Of a DNA stretch of 48,295 nt, positions 41,523 through 48,295 are shown one piece after another (the first letter of the stretch is position 1; every line of letters starts with the position of its first letter). Under the pieces are notes generated by a model, which was not told where the DNA came from, made no database searches, and was given only the letters and a program-made list of their open reading frames with translations. The translations under genes were made by a program, and so were the position numbers. Origin of the DNA: Candidatus Blautia intestinigallinarum (GTDB lineage Bacteria > Bacillota > Clostridia > Lachnospirales > Lachnospiraceae); NCBI GenBank assembly GCA_019112635.1, contig DXIX01000013.1, forward strand, positions 1 through 48,295, given 5' to 3'.

Positions 41523-42563
41523 ATGACTGAGAAAGCGAAAATCATGAGGAAGGTGGGAAATCTGCACCAGCTCGTGGATGTGGTACCTGTGATCTACCAG
41601 GAAGGCCGGGCGGACAAAATGTCTGCCTGGCAGGTGAAAAATGGCCCTTTGCAGTTTACGGTAATGAAAGATAAATGTCTGGATCTCTCCGAGTTGTCTT
41701 ACCGGGGAATCAATTTCAGTTTTCTGTCAAAGCCAGGGCTGCAAGGAAGAAACCACTATGACACCAACGGGGAAGAAGCATTGCGCAGCATTATGGGAGG
41801 AATGCTTTTTACCTGTGGTCTGGAAAATATCTGCGCGGTTTATCAAAAAGACGGCAAAGAGTATCCCATGCATGGAAGGATCCGGACAACTCCCGCAGAG
41901 CACACCGGTGTCTCTATGCAGTGGGAGGGCCAGGAATGCCAGATCACCATCCAGGGCGAGATGCGGGAGGCAGAACTCTTTGGGGAGAACCTTCTGTTAA
42001 AACGTACGATTACCACGACGTACCCGGGAAAGGAGATTCATATCCAGGACGTGATTGAGAATCAGGGATATGAGCGGGTGCCGATGATGCTTTTGTATCA
42101 TTTCAATGTGGGATATCCTTTGTTGGATGAAGGTACCCGGATTGTCATTCCCTCCATGCACACAACACCCAGGGATGAAGATGCTGCCAGACAGATGGAC
42201 TGCTGGGACACCATGGAAGCCCCGGTGGACGGCGAGGCAGAGGCAGTTTTTCTGCATGAGATGAAGGCAGATGCCGGGGGGATTGCGCGTGCGGCCGTCA
42301 TCAATGAGAAGCTGGGACTGGGAATCTGCCTGGAGTATGAGAAGAAGAATCTTCCATATTTTATGGAGTGGAAATCAAGGGCCAGCGGAGATTATGTTGT
42401 AGGGTTGGAGCCCTCAAATTCCAGTGTATACGGGAGGGCGTTCCACGAAAAACAGGGAGACCTGCATATGCTGGATCCCTTTGAATCAGAGACCATGAAC
42501 CTGACACTTAAGATACTGGAAGGTCAGGAATTATATGAATTGCAGACAGGAGAATCAGTATGA
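41523..42563 (+). CDS. DUF4432 family protein (aldose-epimerase-like fold)
   Basis: A cytoplasmic protein of 346 residues with the galactose-mutarotase-like beta-sandwich pattern. It contains FTVMKDKCLDLSELSYRGINF, GGMLFTCGLENI and HGRIRTTPAEH, LLYHFNVGYPLLDEG, and a final GLEPSNSSVYGR. DUF4432 proteins are frequent in sugar loci and may interconvert anomers or bind sugar; direct evidence for this one is lacking. Its stop overlaps the isomerase start (ATGA), so it probably works on the same sugar, mannose. Confidence 0.85.
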   Translation: MTEKAKIMRKVGNLHQLVDVVPVIYQEGRADKMSAWQVKNGPLQFTVMKDKCLDLSELSYRGINFSFLSKPGLQGRNHYDTNGEEALRSIMGGMLFTCGLENICAVYQKDGKEYPMHGRIRTTPAEHTGVSMQWEGQECQITIQGEMREAELFGENLLLKRTITTTYPGKEIHIQDVIENQGYERVPMMLLYHFNVGYPLLDEGTRIVIPSMHTTPRDEDAARQMDCWDTMEAPVDGEAEAVFLHEMKADAGGIARAAVINEKLGLGICLEYEKKNLPYFMEWKSRASGDYVVGLEPSNSSVYGRAFHEKQGDLHMLDPFESETMNLTLKILEGQELYELQTGESV

Positions 42564-43243
42564 AACGTTCAAAAATCAATGCAGTAATCAAGGACATGGA
42601 AGCGTTAATCAAAAAACAGGGATTCGAGATTCCGCCATTCTGTAACTGGACACCGGACGAATGGAAGACGAAGAATCATGAGTATGATGAGATCCGGGAT
42701 AATATGCTTGGATGGGATATCACTGACTATGGTCTTGGAAAATTCGACGAAGTGGGATTTGCTTTGATTACAATCCGTAATGGAAATGTGAAAGATGACA
42801 GATATAAGAAACCTTATGCTGAGAAACTTTTGATGGTAAATGAGGGACAGATGGCACCTATGCATTTCCACTGGAATAAGATGGAAGACATTATCAACAG
42901 AGGCGGTGGAAATGTTCTGATTACCGTCTACAATTCCACTCCGGACGGAGAGTTCGCGGATACAGATGTGACAGTGCACAGTGATGGAAGAACTTACACA
43001 GTGCCGGCAGGAACACAAGTACGTCTGACGCCAGGTGAGAGCATTACCGTTACTCCGTATCTGTATCATGATTTTCATGTGGAGGAGGGAACAGGAGCTG
43101 TTCTCCTCGGAGAAGTATCTATGTGCAATGACGATGAGAATGACAACCGGTTCTATGAGCCCATCGGAAGATTTCCGACGATCGAGGAAGACGAGCCGGC
43201 CTACCGCCTGCTCTGCAACGAGTATCCGGCTGCACAGGAATAA
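42560..43243 (+). CDS. D-lyxose/D-mannose isomerase
   Basis: A cupin-fold sugar isomerase of 227 residues that interconverts D-lyxose/D-xylulose and D-mannose/D-fructose. The metal site is visible in APMHFHWNKMEDIINRGGG and YLYHDFHVEEGTGA. Other family segments are FCNWTPDEWK and VPAGTQVRLTPGESITVTP. In this locus the likely job is conversion of released mannose to fructose for glycolysis. It overlaps the DUF4432 gene. Confidence 0.9.
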   Translation: MKRSKINAVIKDMEALIKKQGFEIPPFCNWTPDEWKTKNHEYDEIRDNMLGWDITDYGLGKFDEVGFALITIRNGNVKDDRYKKPYAEKLLMVNEGQMAPMHFHWNKMEDIINRGGGNVLITVYNSTPDGEFADTDVTVHSDGRTYTVPAGTQVRLTPGESITVTPYLYHDFHVEEGTGAVLLGEVSMCNDDENDNRFYEPIGRFPTIEEDEPAYRLLCNEYPAAQE

Positions 43244-43256
43244 AGAGAAAAGAGAG

Positions 43257-43292
43257 AAAGAGCTGATGAGAGAGATTCAATCAGCTCTTTTC
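43257..43292 (+). terminator. Hairpin between isomerase and GH2 genes
   Basis: AAAGAGCTGAT pairs with ATCAGCTCTTT around a 12-nt loop, followed by TCAG. The U run is short, so it is probably a partial terminator that lowers expression of the next gene. Confidence 0.5.
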
Positions 43293-43314
43293 AGTTTCAG
43301 GGAAAGGGAAGAGT

Positions 43315-45840
43315 ATGATTACGACAGAATTGAGAAAAGACTGGAGAATGCGCTGTGTGGGAGAAGAGGAATGGATTCCGGCTGTTGTACCGGGAAGCGT
43401 GTACACCGATCTTCTGAGAAACGGCAAAATAGAGGATCCTTACTGGAAAGACAATGAGGATGCAGTCTGCGCGCTGATGGAGAAAGACTATGAATATGAG
43501 TGCAGATTTCTTCCGGAGCGTGAGATCCGGGAGAGCGACCGCAAAGTGATTCAGTTTGAGGGGCTGGATACCTGTGCGTCAGTCTTCCTGAATGGAAGTC
43601 TGCTGGGAGAGCCCTGCAATATGCACCGCATCTGGGAGTATGATGTGACAGAGCTGCTGGAGCAGGGAGAAAATGTGCTGAGAGTTCAGTTCCACTCTCC
43701 TCTGAAATATATTGCTGAGGCGTATAAAAAATATGGAAATATCGGAAATGATGATACTTATGAAGGATTTATGCACCTTCGAAAAGCTCACTATATGTTC
43801 GGATGGGACTGGGGAGCACACCTCCCGGATGCAGGAATTTTCCGTAAAGTATGTCTTCTGGGAATCACAGAGGGACGGATTCAGGATGTCTATGTCCGAC
43901 AGAGACATGAGGAGGGGCGAGTACGCCTTTTGGTTGAGGCGAAAGGAATCTGTAAGAACTGTGACGGAAAAGTAGACTGGCAGGTGGCAGTGACTGCTCC
44001 GGACGGGGAAATCGTTCTGGCGTCTCTGGACCGGACAGAGTGTTACCGGGAAAAAGGAGAAGAATGGTATACGGTGACCGGAGAAGGGGAGATCATCATA
44101 GAGAATCCCCAGCTTTGGTGGCCGAATGGACTGGGAGATCAGCCCCTTTACCATGTGGAAGTCTCTTTGGGATCCTCACAAGAAGTATACGACAGTTGGA
44201 GAAGACGGATTGGTCTGCGCACCATGACTGTGGTGAGAAAGAAAGATCAGTGGGGAGAAAGTTTTGCCCATGAAGTGAATGGTGTCTGCTTCTTTGCCAT
44301 GGGAGCCGACTATATTCCGGAAGAACATCTCCTGGGAAAGAGAAGTGAGAAGAGGACGAGACGCCTTTTGGAGGACTGTCGTCTGGCAAACTTCAATTCG
44401 ATTCGTGTCTGGGGAGGAGGGTTCTACCCGGATGACTGCTTCTTTGATATCTGTGATGAGCTGGGTCTGGTGGTTTGGCAGGACTTTATGTTTGCCTGCT
44501 CGGTGTATGAGCTCACAGAGGAGTTTGAAGCGAATATCCGTCAGGAATTCATCGACAATGTTCAGAGAATCCGCCATCATGCCTGTCTGGGACTGTGGTG
44601 CGGAAACAATGAGATGGAGATGTTTGTGGATGAGAGGTGCTGGGTGACAAAGCCCAGTGAAGTGCGGGACTATCTGTTTATGTATGAACGGATTATTCCG
44701 GAGATCTTAAAAAAATACGATCCGGAGACTTTCTATTGGCCGGCAAGCCCGTCATCCGGGGGATCCTTTGACAATCCCAATGATCCGGATCGGGGAGATG
44801 TTCATTATTGGAAAGTATGGCATGGAAACCGACCATTTTCTGAATACCGGAAACATTTCTTCCGGTATATCTCAGAGTTTGGTTTTCAGGCATTCCCGGC
44901 AAAGAAGACGGTGGAATCATTCACAGATGATCCACAGGATTGGAATATCTTTTCCTATATTATGGAGAAGCATCAGAGAAATTATGGTGCCAATGGGAAA
45001 ATTATGAATTATATGCAGCAGATGTATAGATATCCTACCGATTTTGAGACGGTAATCTATGCGTCCCAGCTGCTGCAGGCAGACGGTATCCGTTATGGAG
45101 TGGAACATTTCAGGAGAAACCGGGGAAGATGTATGGGAGCGATTTACTGGCAGCTGAATGACTGTTGGCCGGTGATCTCCTGGTCCTCCATCGACTATCA
45201 TGGCAGATGGAAGGCTCTTCATTATTATGCAAGACGGTTCTTCGCTCCAGTGCTGGTATCCTGTGAGGAAGAAAGCTGGATGACGCAGGAGGCAAATATG
45301 AACCGGCAGCATTTTGAATTTGAAAAGTCTGTGCGTTTTAATGTCTCCAATGAGACAAGATCTGAGAAAAAAATTCTTCTGAAATGGCAGATTCGGAATG
45401 CGAAAGCAGAGATTCTGATGAGCGAAGAGATGGACCTGGAGGTTCCTGCCCTGTCCGCCGTGTGGACGGGAAAAGTTCTTCTGCCGGAGATCAATGTCTT
45501 TGATGAGTATGTCAGCTTCCAGGCTTATGAGTATCCGGGTGTGTGTACAAAAGAAGATGATTCGGTTTACGAATACGGGAAGATTGCAGATGGAACTGTG
45601 ATTTTCTCCTATCCCAAGTATTTCCGCTATGAAGATCCGCAGCTGGAGGCAGAGGTGCAGGGCGAGTGGATTACCGTCCGTGCCAAAGCCTATGCAAAGA
45701 GCGTGGAGATCCAGAATGAAAATGAGGATATGGTGCTGAGCGATAATTATTTTGACATGAACGCAGGGGAGAGAAAAGTGCGGATTCTGCGGGGAAATCC
45801 CACCGGCATCAAAGTGAGAAGCGTCTATCATATTCGTTAG
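43315..45840 (+). CDS. GH2 beta-mannosidase
   Basis: An intracellular exo-beta-mannosidase of 841 residues that splits the beta-mannose of the N-glycan core or manno-oligosaccharides. It has the GH2 sandwich domains (about 1-300), then the catalytic barrel (about 300-640) with acid/base E433 in GLWCGNNEME and nucleophile E521 in ISEFGFQAFP. MFGWDWGAHLPDAGI, NSIRVWGGGFYP and QLNDCWPVISWSS are characteristic of beta-mannosidases. No signal peptide is present. It is the last gene of the locus and ends in a strong hairpin. Confidence 0.95.
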   Translation: MITTELRKDWRMRCVGEEEWIPAVVPGSVYTDLLRNGKIEDPYWKDNEDAVCALMEKDYEYECRFLPEREIRESDRKVIQFEGLDTCASVFLNGSLLGEPCNMHRIWEYDVTELLEQGENVLRVQFHSPLKYIAEAYKKYGNIGNDDTYEGFMHLRKAHYMFGWDWGAHLPDAGIFRKVCLLGITEGRIQDVYVRQRHEEGRVRLLVEAKGICKNCDGKVDWQVAVTAPDGEIVLASLDRTECYREKGEEWYTVTGEGEIIIENPQLWWPNGLGDQPLYHVEVSLGSSQEVYDSWRRRIGLRTMTVVRKKDQWGESFAHEVNGVCFFAMGADYIPEEHLLGKRSEKRTRRLLEDCRLANFNSIRVWGGGFYPDDCFFDICDELGLVVWQDFMFACSVYELTEEFEANIRQEFIDNVQRIRHHACLGLWCGNNEMEMFVDERCWVTKPSEVRDYLFMYERIIPEILKKYDPETFYWPASPSSGGSFDNPNDPDRGDVHYWKVWHGNRPFSEYRKHFFRYISEFGFQAFPAKKTVESFTDDPQDWNIFSYIMEKHQRNYGANGKIMNYMQQMYRYPTDFETVIYASQLLQADGIRYGVEHFRRNRGRCMGAIYWQLNDCWPVISWSSIDYHGRWKALHYYARRFFAPVLVSCEEESWMTQEANMNRQHFEFEKSVRFNVSNETRSEKKILLKWQIRNAKAEILMSEEMDLEVPALSAVWTGKVLLPEINVFDEYVSFQAYEYPGVCTKEDDSVYEYGKIADGTVIFSYPKYFRYEDPQLEAEVQGEWITVRAKAYAKSVEIQNENEDMVLSDNYFDMNAGERKVRILRGNPTGIKVRSVYHIR

Positions 45841-45852
45841 TTTATCCCTGAC

Positions 45853-45902
45853 AAGTAACGACTGTTCACGGTACGATTGGAGTGAATAGTCGTTTACTTT
45901 TT
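45853..45902 (+). terminator. Terminator after the GH2 gene
   Basis: AAGTAACGACT-TTCAC pairs with GTGAA-AGTCGTTTACTT, followed by TTT. Confidence 0.75.
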
Positions 45903-45949
45903 AAATCCGGGTTTTTCTGGATAAGTTGGATACGATCTGATGAAAGTAG

Positions 45950-46007
45950 GCTCTAAATATGGTATAATTGTACTATATTTAGAGCTTGTTCCTTTTGTGA
46001 AAGGAAC
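45950..46007. promoter_or_regulatory. Palindrome around a -10 box plus leader hairpin
   Basis: GCTCTAAATAT (45950-45960) and ATATTTAGAGC (45975-45985) are perfect complements around a TATAAT (45963-45968). Just after it, GTTCCTTT (45988-45995) and AAAGGAAC (46000-46007) form a second perfect hairpin with a T-rich 3' side. Likely an operator and an attenuator for the next gene. Confidence 0.5.
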
Positions 46008-46042
46008 TTTCATTTCAATAACGTGTGCAAAAAGGAGCCCAG

Positions 46043-47134
46043 ATGTTAATTTATGAAGGAACAAAAGATAATTTTTTATCGAGTGTAGAACAGGACACCA
46101 TTGCGGTGGAAATTGAAAACAATATTTACGAAAGAATGCATCGCCATACAGCGAAGAATGAATTCCGTGCATGGGAAAATTCTATGGAATATATGTATAA
46201 AGTTCTAAATGATCAGGATATTCCATCTGATGCAGGAATTGCCATTGAATATAATATTCCACAAACATCCAAGAGAGTAGATTTTCTGATATCCGGTTAT
46301 GGGAAAAAAGAAGATGCAAATGTCATTTTGATTGAACTGAAGCAATGGGACGAGTTGAAAGCGATTCCGGGGCGGGACGGTTTGGTAGAGACCTATACTG
46401 GAAATGCAGTGAGACAGGTAGTGCATCCTTCATATCAAGCTTGGTCATATGCCATGTTGATTAGTGATTATAATGCTTCTGTACAGGAAGGAATGATTTC
46501 CATATTTCCGTGCGCTTATTTGCACAATTATAGACGGCATGATCAGGATCCCCTTGATGCTGAACAGTATGAAACTTATCTGGAAGATGCTCCTGCATTT
46601 ACCCGCGGGGAAGTGACAAAGCTGAGAGAATTCATTAAGAAGAGTATCCGTACAGGTGATAATAAGGAATTGATTTATAAGATTGACTCGGGACGTATTA
46701 GGCCATCAAAAAGTCTTCAGGATTCCATTGCAAAAATGCTGCAGGGCAACCGTGAGTTTATTATGCTGGATGAACAGAAGGTGGTTTATGAAGATATTCT
46801 GAATAAATCCAGACAGTCTGTCAAGGATGATAAAAAACGGGTTGTGATTGTAAAGGGAGGGCCGGGAACAGGCAAGAGCGTAGTAGCGGTAAATCTCCTT
46901 GTTGAATTGACAAAAGAGGAACAGTTTTGCCAGTATGTATCTAAAAATTCGGCACCAAGGAATGTGTATCGGAAAAAATTAAAAGGAAGTATCAGAAAAA
47001 GCAGTGTCGATAATATGTTCAAAGGTTCCGGTATTTACACAGAAACTAATAATAACATGATTGATACGATACTTGTAGATGAGTACGATATAATAGGACA
47101 AGTCAGAAGAAGACCGATTTTAAAGGCTTCCTGA
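46043..47134 (+). pseudogene. Nuclease-helicase (DUF2075-like), truncated after Walker B
   Basis: The 363-residue frame has an N-terminal nuclease-like segment with D80 in RVDFLIS and E98/K100 in VILIELKQW, a PD-(D/E)XK pattern. A P-loop ATPase follows with Walker A VKGGPGTGKS (K278) and Walker B DTILVDE. DUF2075 proteins usually run well past 550 residues, with AH after DE, then more helicase motifs. Here the sequence changes right after DE to YDIIGQVRRRPILKAS and stops. The break at about 47083 coincides with accessory DNA. It is likely inactive. A role in defence against foreign DNA is inferred from the nuclease plus helicase layout. Confidence 0.75.
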
Positions 47135-47152
47135 CCAAGTCCTATTTTTTTT
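47092..47152 (+). terminator. Terminator hairpin at the junction
   Basis: AATAGGAC (47092-47099) pairs with GTCCTATT (47139-47146), with an inner GTCAG/CTGAC stem, then a run of T. A TATAAT overlaps its 5' edge. Confidence 0.7.
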
Positions 47153-47154
47153 GA

Positions 47155-47277
47155 CCTGTTACTGGAAGGTTGAGATGTGAGGACGGCGCCGAATTTACAA
47201 TCGAATACCTGCACTGCGAAGGCGGAGGGGTTCCAGGCCCCGAATGGACGAGAGATGCCTTCATGAAGGCGGGGTGA
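47155..47277 (+). pseudogene. Short peptide remnant (ends FMKAG), unknown origin
   Basis: A frame from after a TGA at 47152-47154 to a TGA at 47275-47277. It has protein-like composition, reading EDGAEFTIEYLHCEGG then GVPGPEWTRDAFMKAG. There is no good start; TTG 47170 follows AAGG. It looks like the end of a lost gene. I do not recognise it. The same bases also form small hairpins (GCCTTCATGAAGGC, CTATTTTAGCAAAATAG), so a structured RNA is an alternative. Confidence 0.35.
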
Positions 47278-47291
47278 TGCTATTTTAGCAA

Positions 47292-47352
47292 AATAGGACT
47301 TTAATCTGCAGGGCAGCTATGCTCCCTGGCAGGTTGAGGTCCTTTTTCTTTT
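47292..47352 (+). terminator. Second terminator with the same start sequence
   Basis: AATAGGAC recurs exactly 200 nt after the first copy and pairs, through CTGC-AGGG/CCCT-GGCAG inner stems, with GGTCCT before TTTTTCTTTT. It precedes the SymE-like gene; a further GGATACC/GGTATCC hairpin (47363-47381) follows. Confidence 0.6.
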
Positions 47353-47410
47353 CAAAGCGGCTGGATACCGGAAGGGTATCCATGATCAGACAATCAATGG
47401 AGGAAATTTG

Positions 47411-47743
47411 ATGAAGAAAAGTAAGGCATACAGAAATATGAAGATTCATGAAACAAGCGGTTACAACTATAAAGCAACGCCAGCAATCGTGCTGAAAGGG
47501 CAGTGGCTGAGGGAGTTGGGGTTTGATATCGGCGGATATATTTCTGTCAGCTGTGAGAACGGCAGGATTGTTATTACTCCTGATGCGGAATGGACGGCGC
47601 TGAAGGAGGCGGAGGAGTCATTTATCGAGAAGGAGACAAAGCTTTTGCAGAAGAGATTGGCATCAGAAAAGAAAAAGCTGCATGCCCAGTTCGTAGCAGA
47701 AAGAATGAAGCAGTATGGCAATGATGAGAAAAAGGAGGCGTGA
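47411..47743 (+). CDS. SymE-family toxin-like protein
   Basis: A 110-residue protein whose first 60 residues match the SymE toxin domain: an AbrB-like fold with TPAIVLKGQWLRELGFDIGG, YISVSCENGRIVITPD. A basic, charged helical tail (about 65-110) follows. In E. coli SymE is an SOS-induced nucleoid-binding toxin held down by the antisense RNA SymR. Here, on presumed mobile DNA, it may serve as a maintenance factor. ATG 47411 has GGAGG (47399-47403) 7 nt away. It is followed closely by parA. Confidence 0.8.
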   Translation: MKKSKAYRNMKIHETSGYNYKATPAIVLKGQWLRELGFDIGGYISVSCENGRIVITPDAEWTALKEAEESFIEKETKLLQKRLASEKKKLHAQFVAERMKQYGNDEKKEA

Positions 47744-47747
47744 AAGA

Positions 47748-48295
47748 ATGGGGAAAATCATTATGATCGGAGCAATGAAGGGCGGTGTCGGTAAAACTGT
47801 GACTGCGTTCAATCTGGCATACTCCCTGCGAAAATACGGCAAGAAGGTACTGGCTGTGGATTTTGATCCGCAGGCCAATCTGACTACCTGCTTTGGGGTG
47901 GAAGATGCTGATGTGACGATCGGAGATCTGCTGATGGCTGCGATTGAGGATGAAGAATTTCCGGAACAGGATACTTATATCCGGGAAAGAAAAGGTGTAT
48001 ATTTTATCCCGTCATCCATCGGTCTTTCTGCAGCGGAGGCGAAACTGAGACTGGAGATGGGATCAGAAAGGATGCTGGCAGCGGTTTTGGAACCGCTGAA
48101 AAATGATTATGATTATATCCTGATCGATACTTGTCCGTCTTTAGGGGCGCTGAATATAAATGCTATGGCAGCGGCGGATGAAGTAATCGTAACTGTGAAT
48201 CCGCAGCTGCTGGCGATGATGGGACTGCAGGACTTCCTTAAAACGGTGAAAAAGATAAAGAGCCGTCTTAACGGAAAATTAGAGATAGCAGGAAT
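47748..48295 (+). CDS. ParA/Soj-family ATPase, 3' end outside window
   Basis: A partial reading frame of 182 codons open at the right edge. It opens GKIIMIGAMKGGVGKTVTAFNLA, the deviant Walker A of ParA, then LAVDFDPQANLTTCFG. YILIDTCPSLGALNINA and VIVTVNPQLLAMMGLQDF follow. ParA works with ParB to segregate plasmids or integrative elements. It lies 4 nt after the SymE-like gene, with AAAGGAGG 9 nt before the ATG at 47748. Together they suggest the maintenance end of a mobile element. Confidence 0.92.
   Translation, partial: MGKIIMIGAMKGGVGKTVTAFNLAYSLRKYGKKVLAVDFDPQANLTTCFGVEDADVTIGDLLMAAIEDEEFPEQDTYIRERKGVYFIPSSIGLSAAEAKLRLEMGSERMLAAVLEPLKNDYDYILIDTCPSLGALNINAMAAADEVIVTVNPQLLAMMGLQDFLKTVKKIKSRLNGKLEIAG

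Larger units (their letters stand above)
47083..48295 (+). mobile_element. Candidate left edge of an integrated mobile element (continues beyond window)
   Basis: From about 47083 the DUF2075-like gene is broken. The sequence changes to hairpin-rich non-coding DNA, a peptide remnant, a SymE-like toxin and a ParA ATPase, genes typical of integrative elements or plasmids. No recombinase or att repeat is visible in the window, so the boundary and type are inferred. Confidence 0.45.

Noticed and set aside
47160-47345. Group II intron or known large non-coding RNA at the element edge
   Set aside because: No intron-encoded protein, no GTGYG-like 5' end or domain V pattern was seen; only small hairpins and a peptide remnant can be supported.

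Overview
The window looks like chromosome of an anaerobic, spore-forming gut Firmicute, most likely Lachnospiraceae (Blautia/Mediterraneibacter-like). The reasons are a YtvI-type sporulation protein, DAP dehydrogenase, strong AGGAGG ribosome sites, consensus TTGACA/TATAAT promoters, an Rpn-family nuclease tail, YesL/YesM/YesN-type sugar regulation and Lpl-type ABC permeases. No rRNA, tRNA or CRISPR array was seen.

Region 1 (1-16.8 kb) is mostly housekeeping: an Rpn nuclease tail, pyrophosphatase, an orphan HicB, a GH31 alpha-glucosidase close in sequence to Ro-alphaG1 of Ruminococcus obeum, a nitroreductase, DegV, BrnQ, a DUF3267 metalloprotease, TrmO, BioY with a BirA-like operator, an atypical thioredoxin reductase plus thioredoxin, a PhoP/PhoR-like pair behind three tandem PHO-box-like repeats, a patatin-like lipase, an ABC-F ATPase and a double-Nudix protein.

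Region 2 (16.8-21.5 kb) holds a divergent GntR/FCD regulator facing an uncharacterised redox operon: an FrdA/AprA-like flavoprotein and a two-cluster ferredoxin. A flavin-reductase-like protein and meso-DAP dehydrogenase follow, each with its own promoter. Region 3 (21.6-25.0 kb) encodes two secreted NlpC/P60 cell-wall hydrolases. Region 4 (25.1-26.7 kb) is a cobalamin riboswitch with its own terminator; it controls a Cys-rich small protein and a metallo-beta-lactamase-fold hydrolase instead of a recognisable B12 synthesis or transport gene. YtvI and ProA follow.

Region 5 (29.6-45.8 kb) is a mannose/N-glycan-core locus. GH125 and GH38 alpha-mannosidases and a GH2 beta-mannosidase release mannose. 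A solute-binding lipoprotein and two permeases import oligosaccharide; no ATPase is encoded, so a shared one is presumably used. A D-lyxose/D-mannose isomerase feeds mannose towards fructose, and YesM/YesN control expression. Two lesions stand out. GH38 is split by a single in-frame TGA, and YesN has lost the end of its receiver domain.

Region 6 (45.9-48.3 kb) is accessory DNA. A nuclease-helicase gene (DUF2075-like, a possible defence gene) is cut off just after its Walker B motif. It is followed by terminator hairpins, a peptide remnant, a SymE-like toxin and a ParA ATPase running off the window, which suggests the edge of an integrated mobile element.
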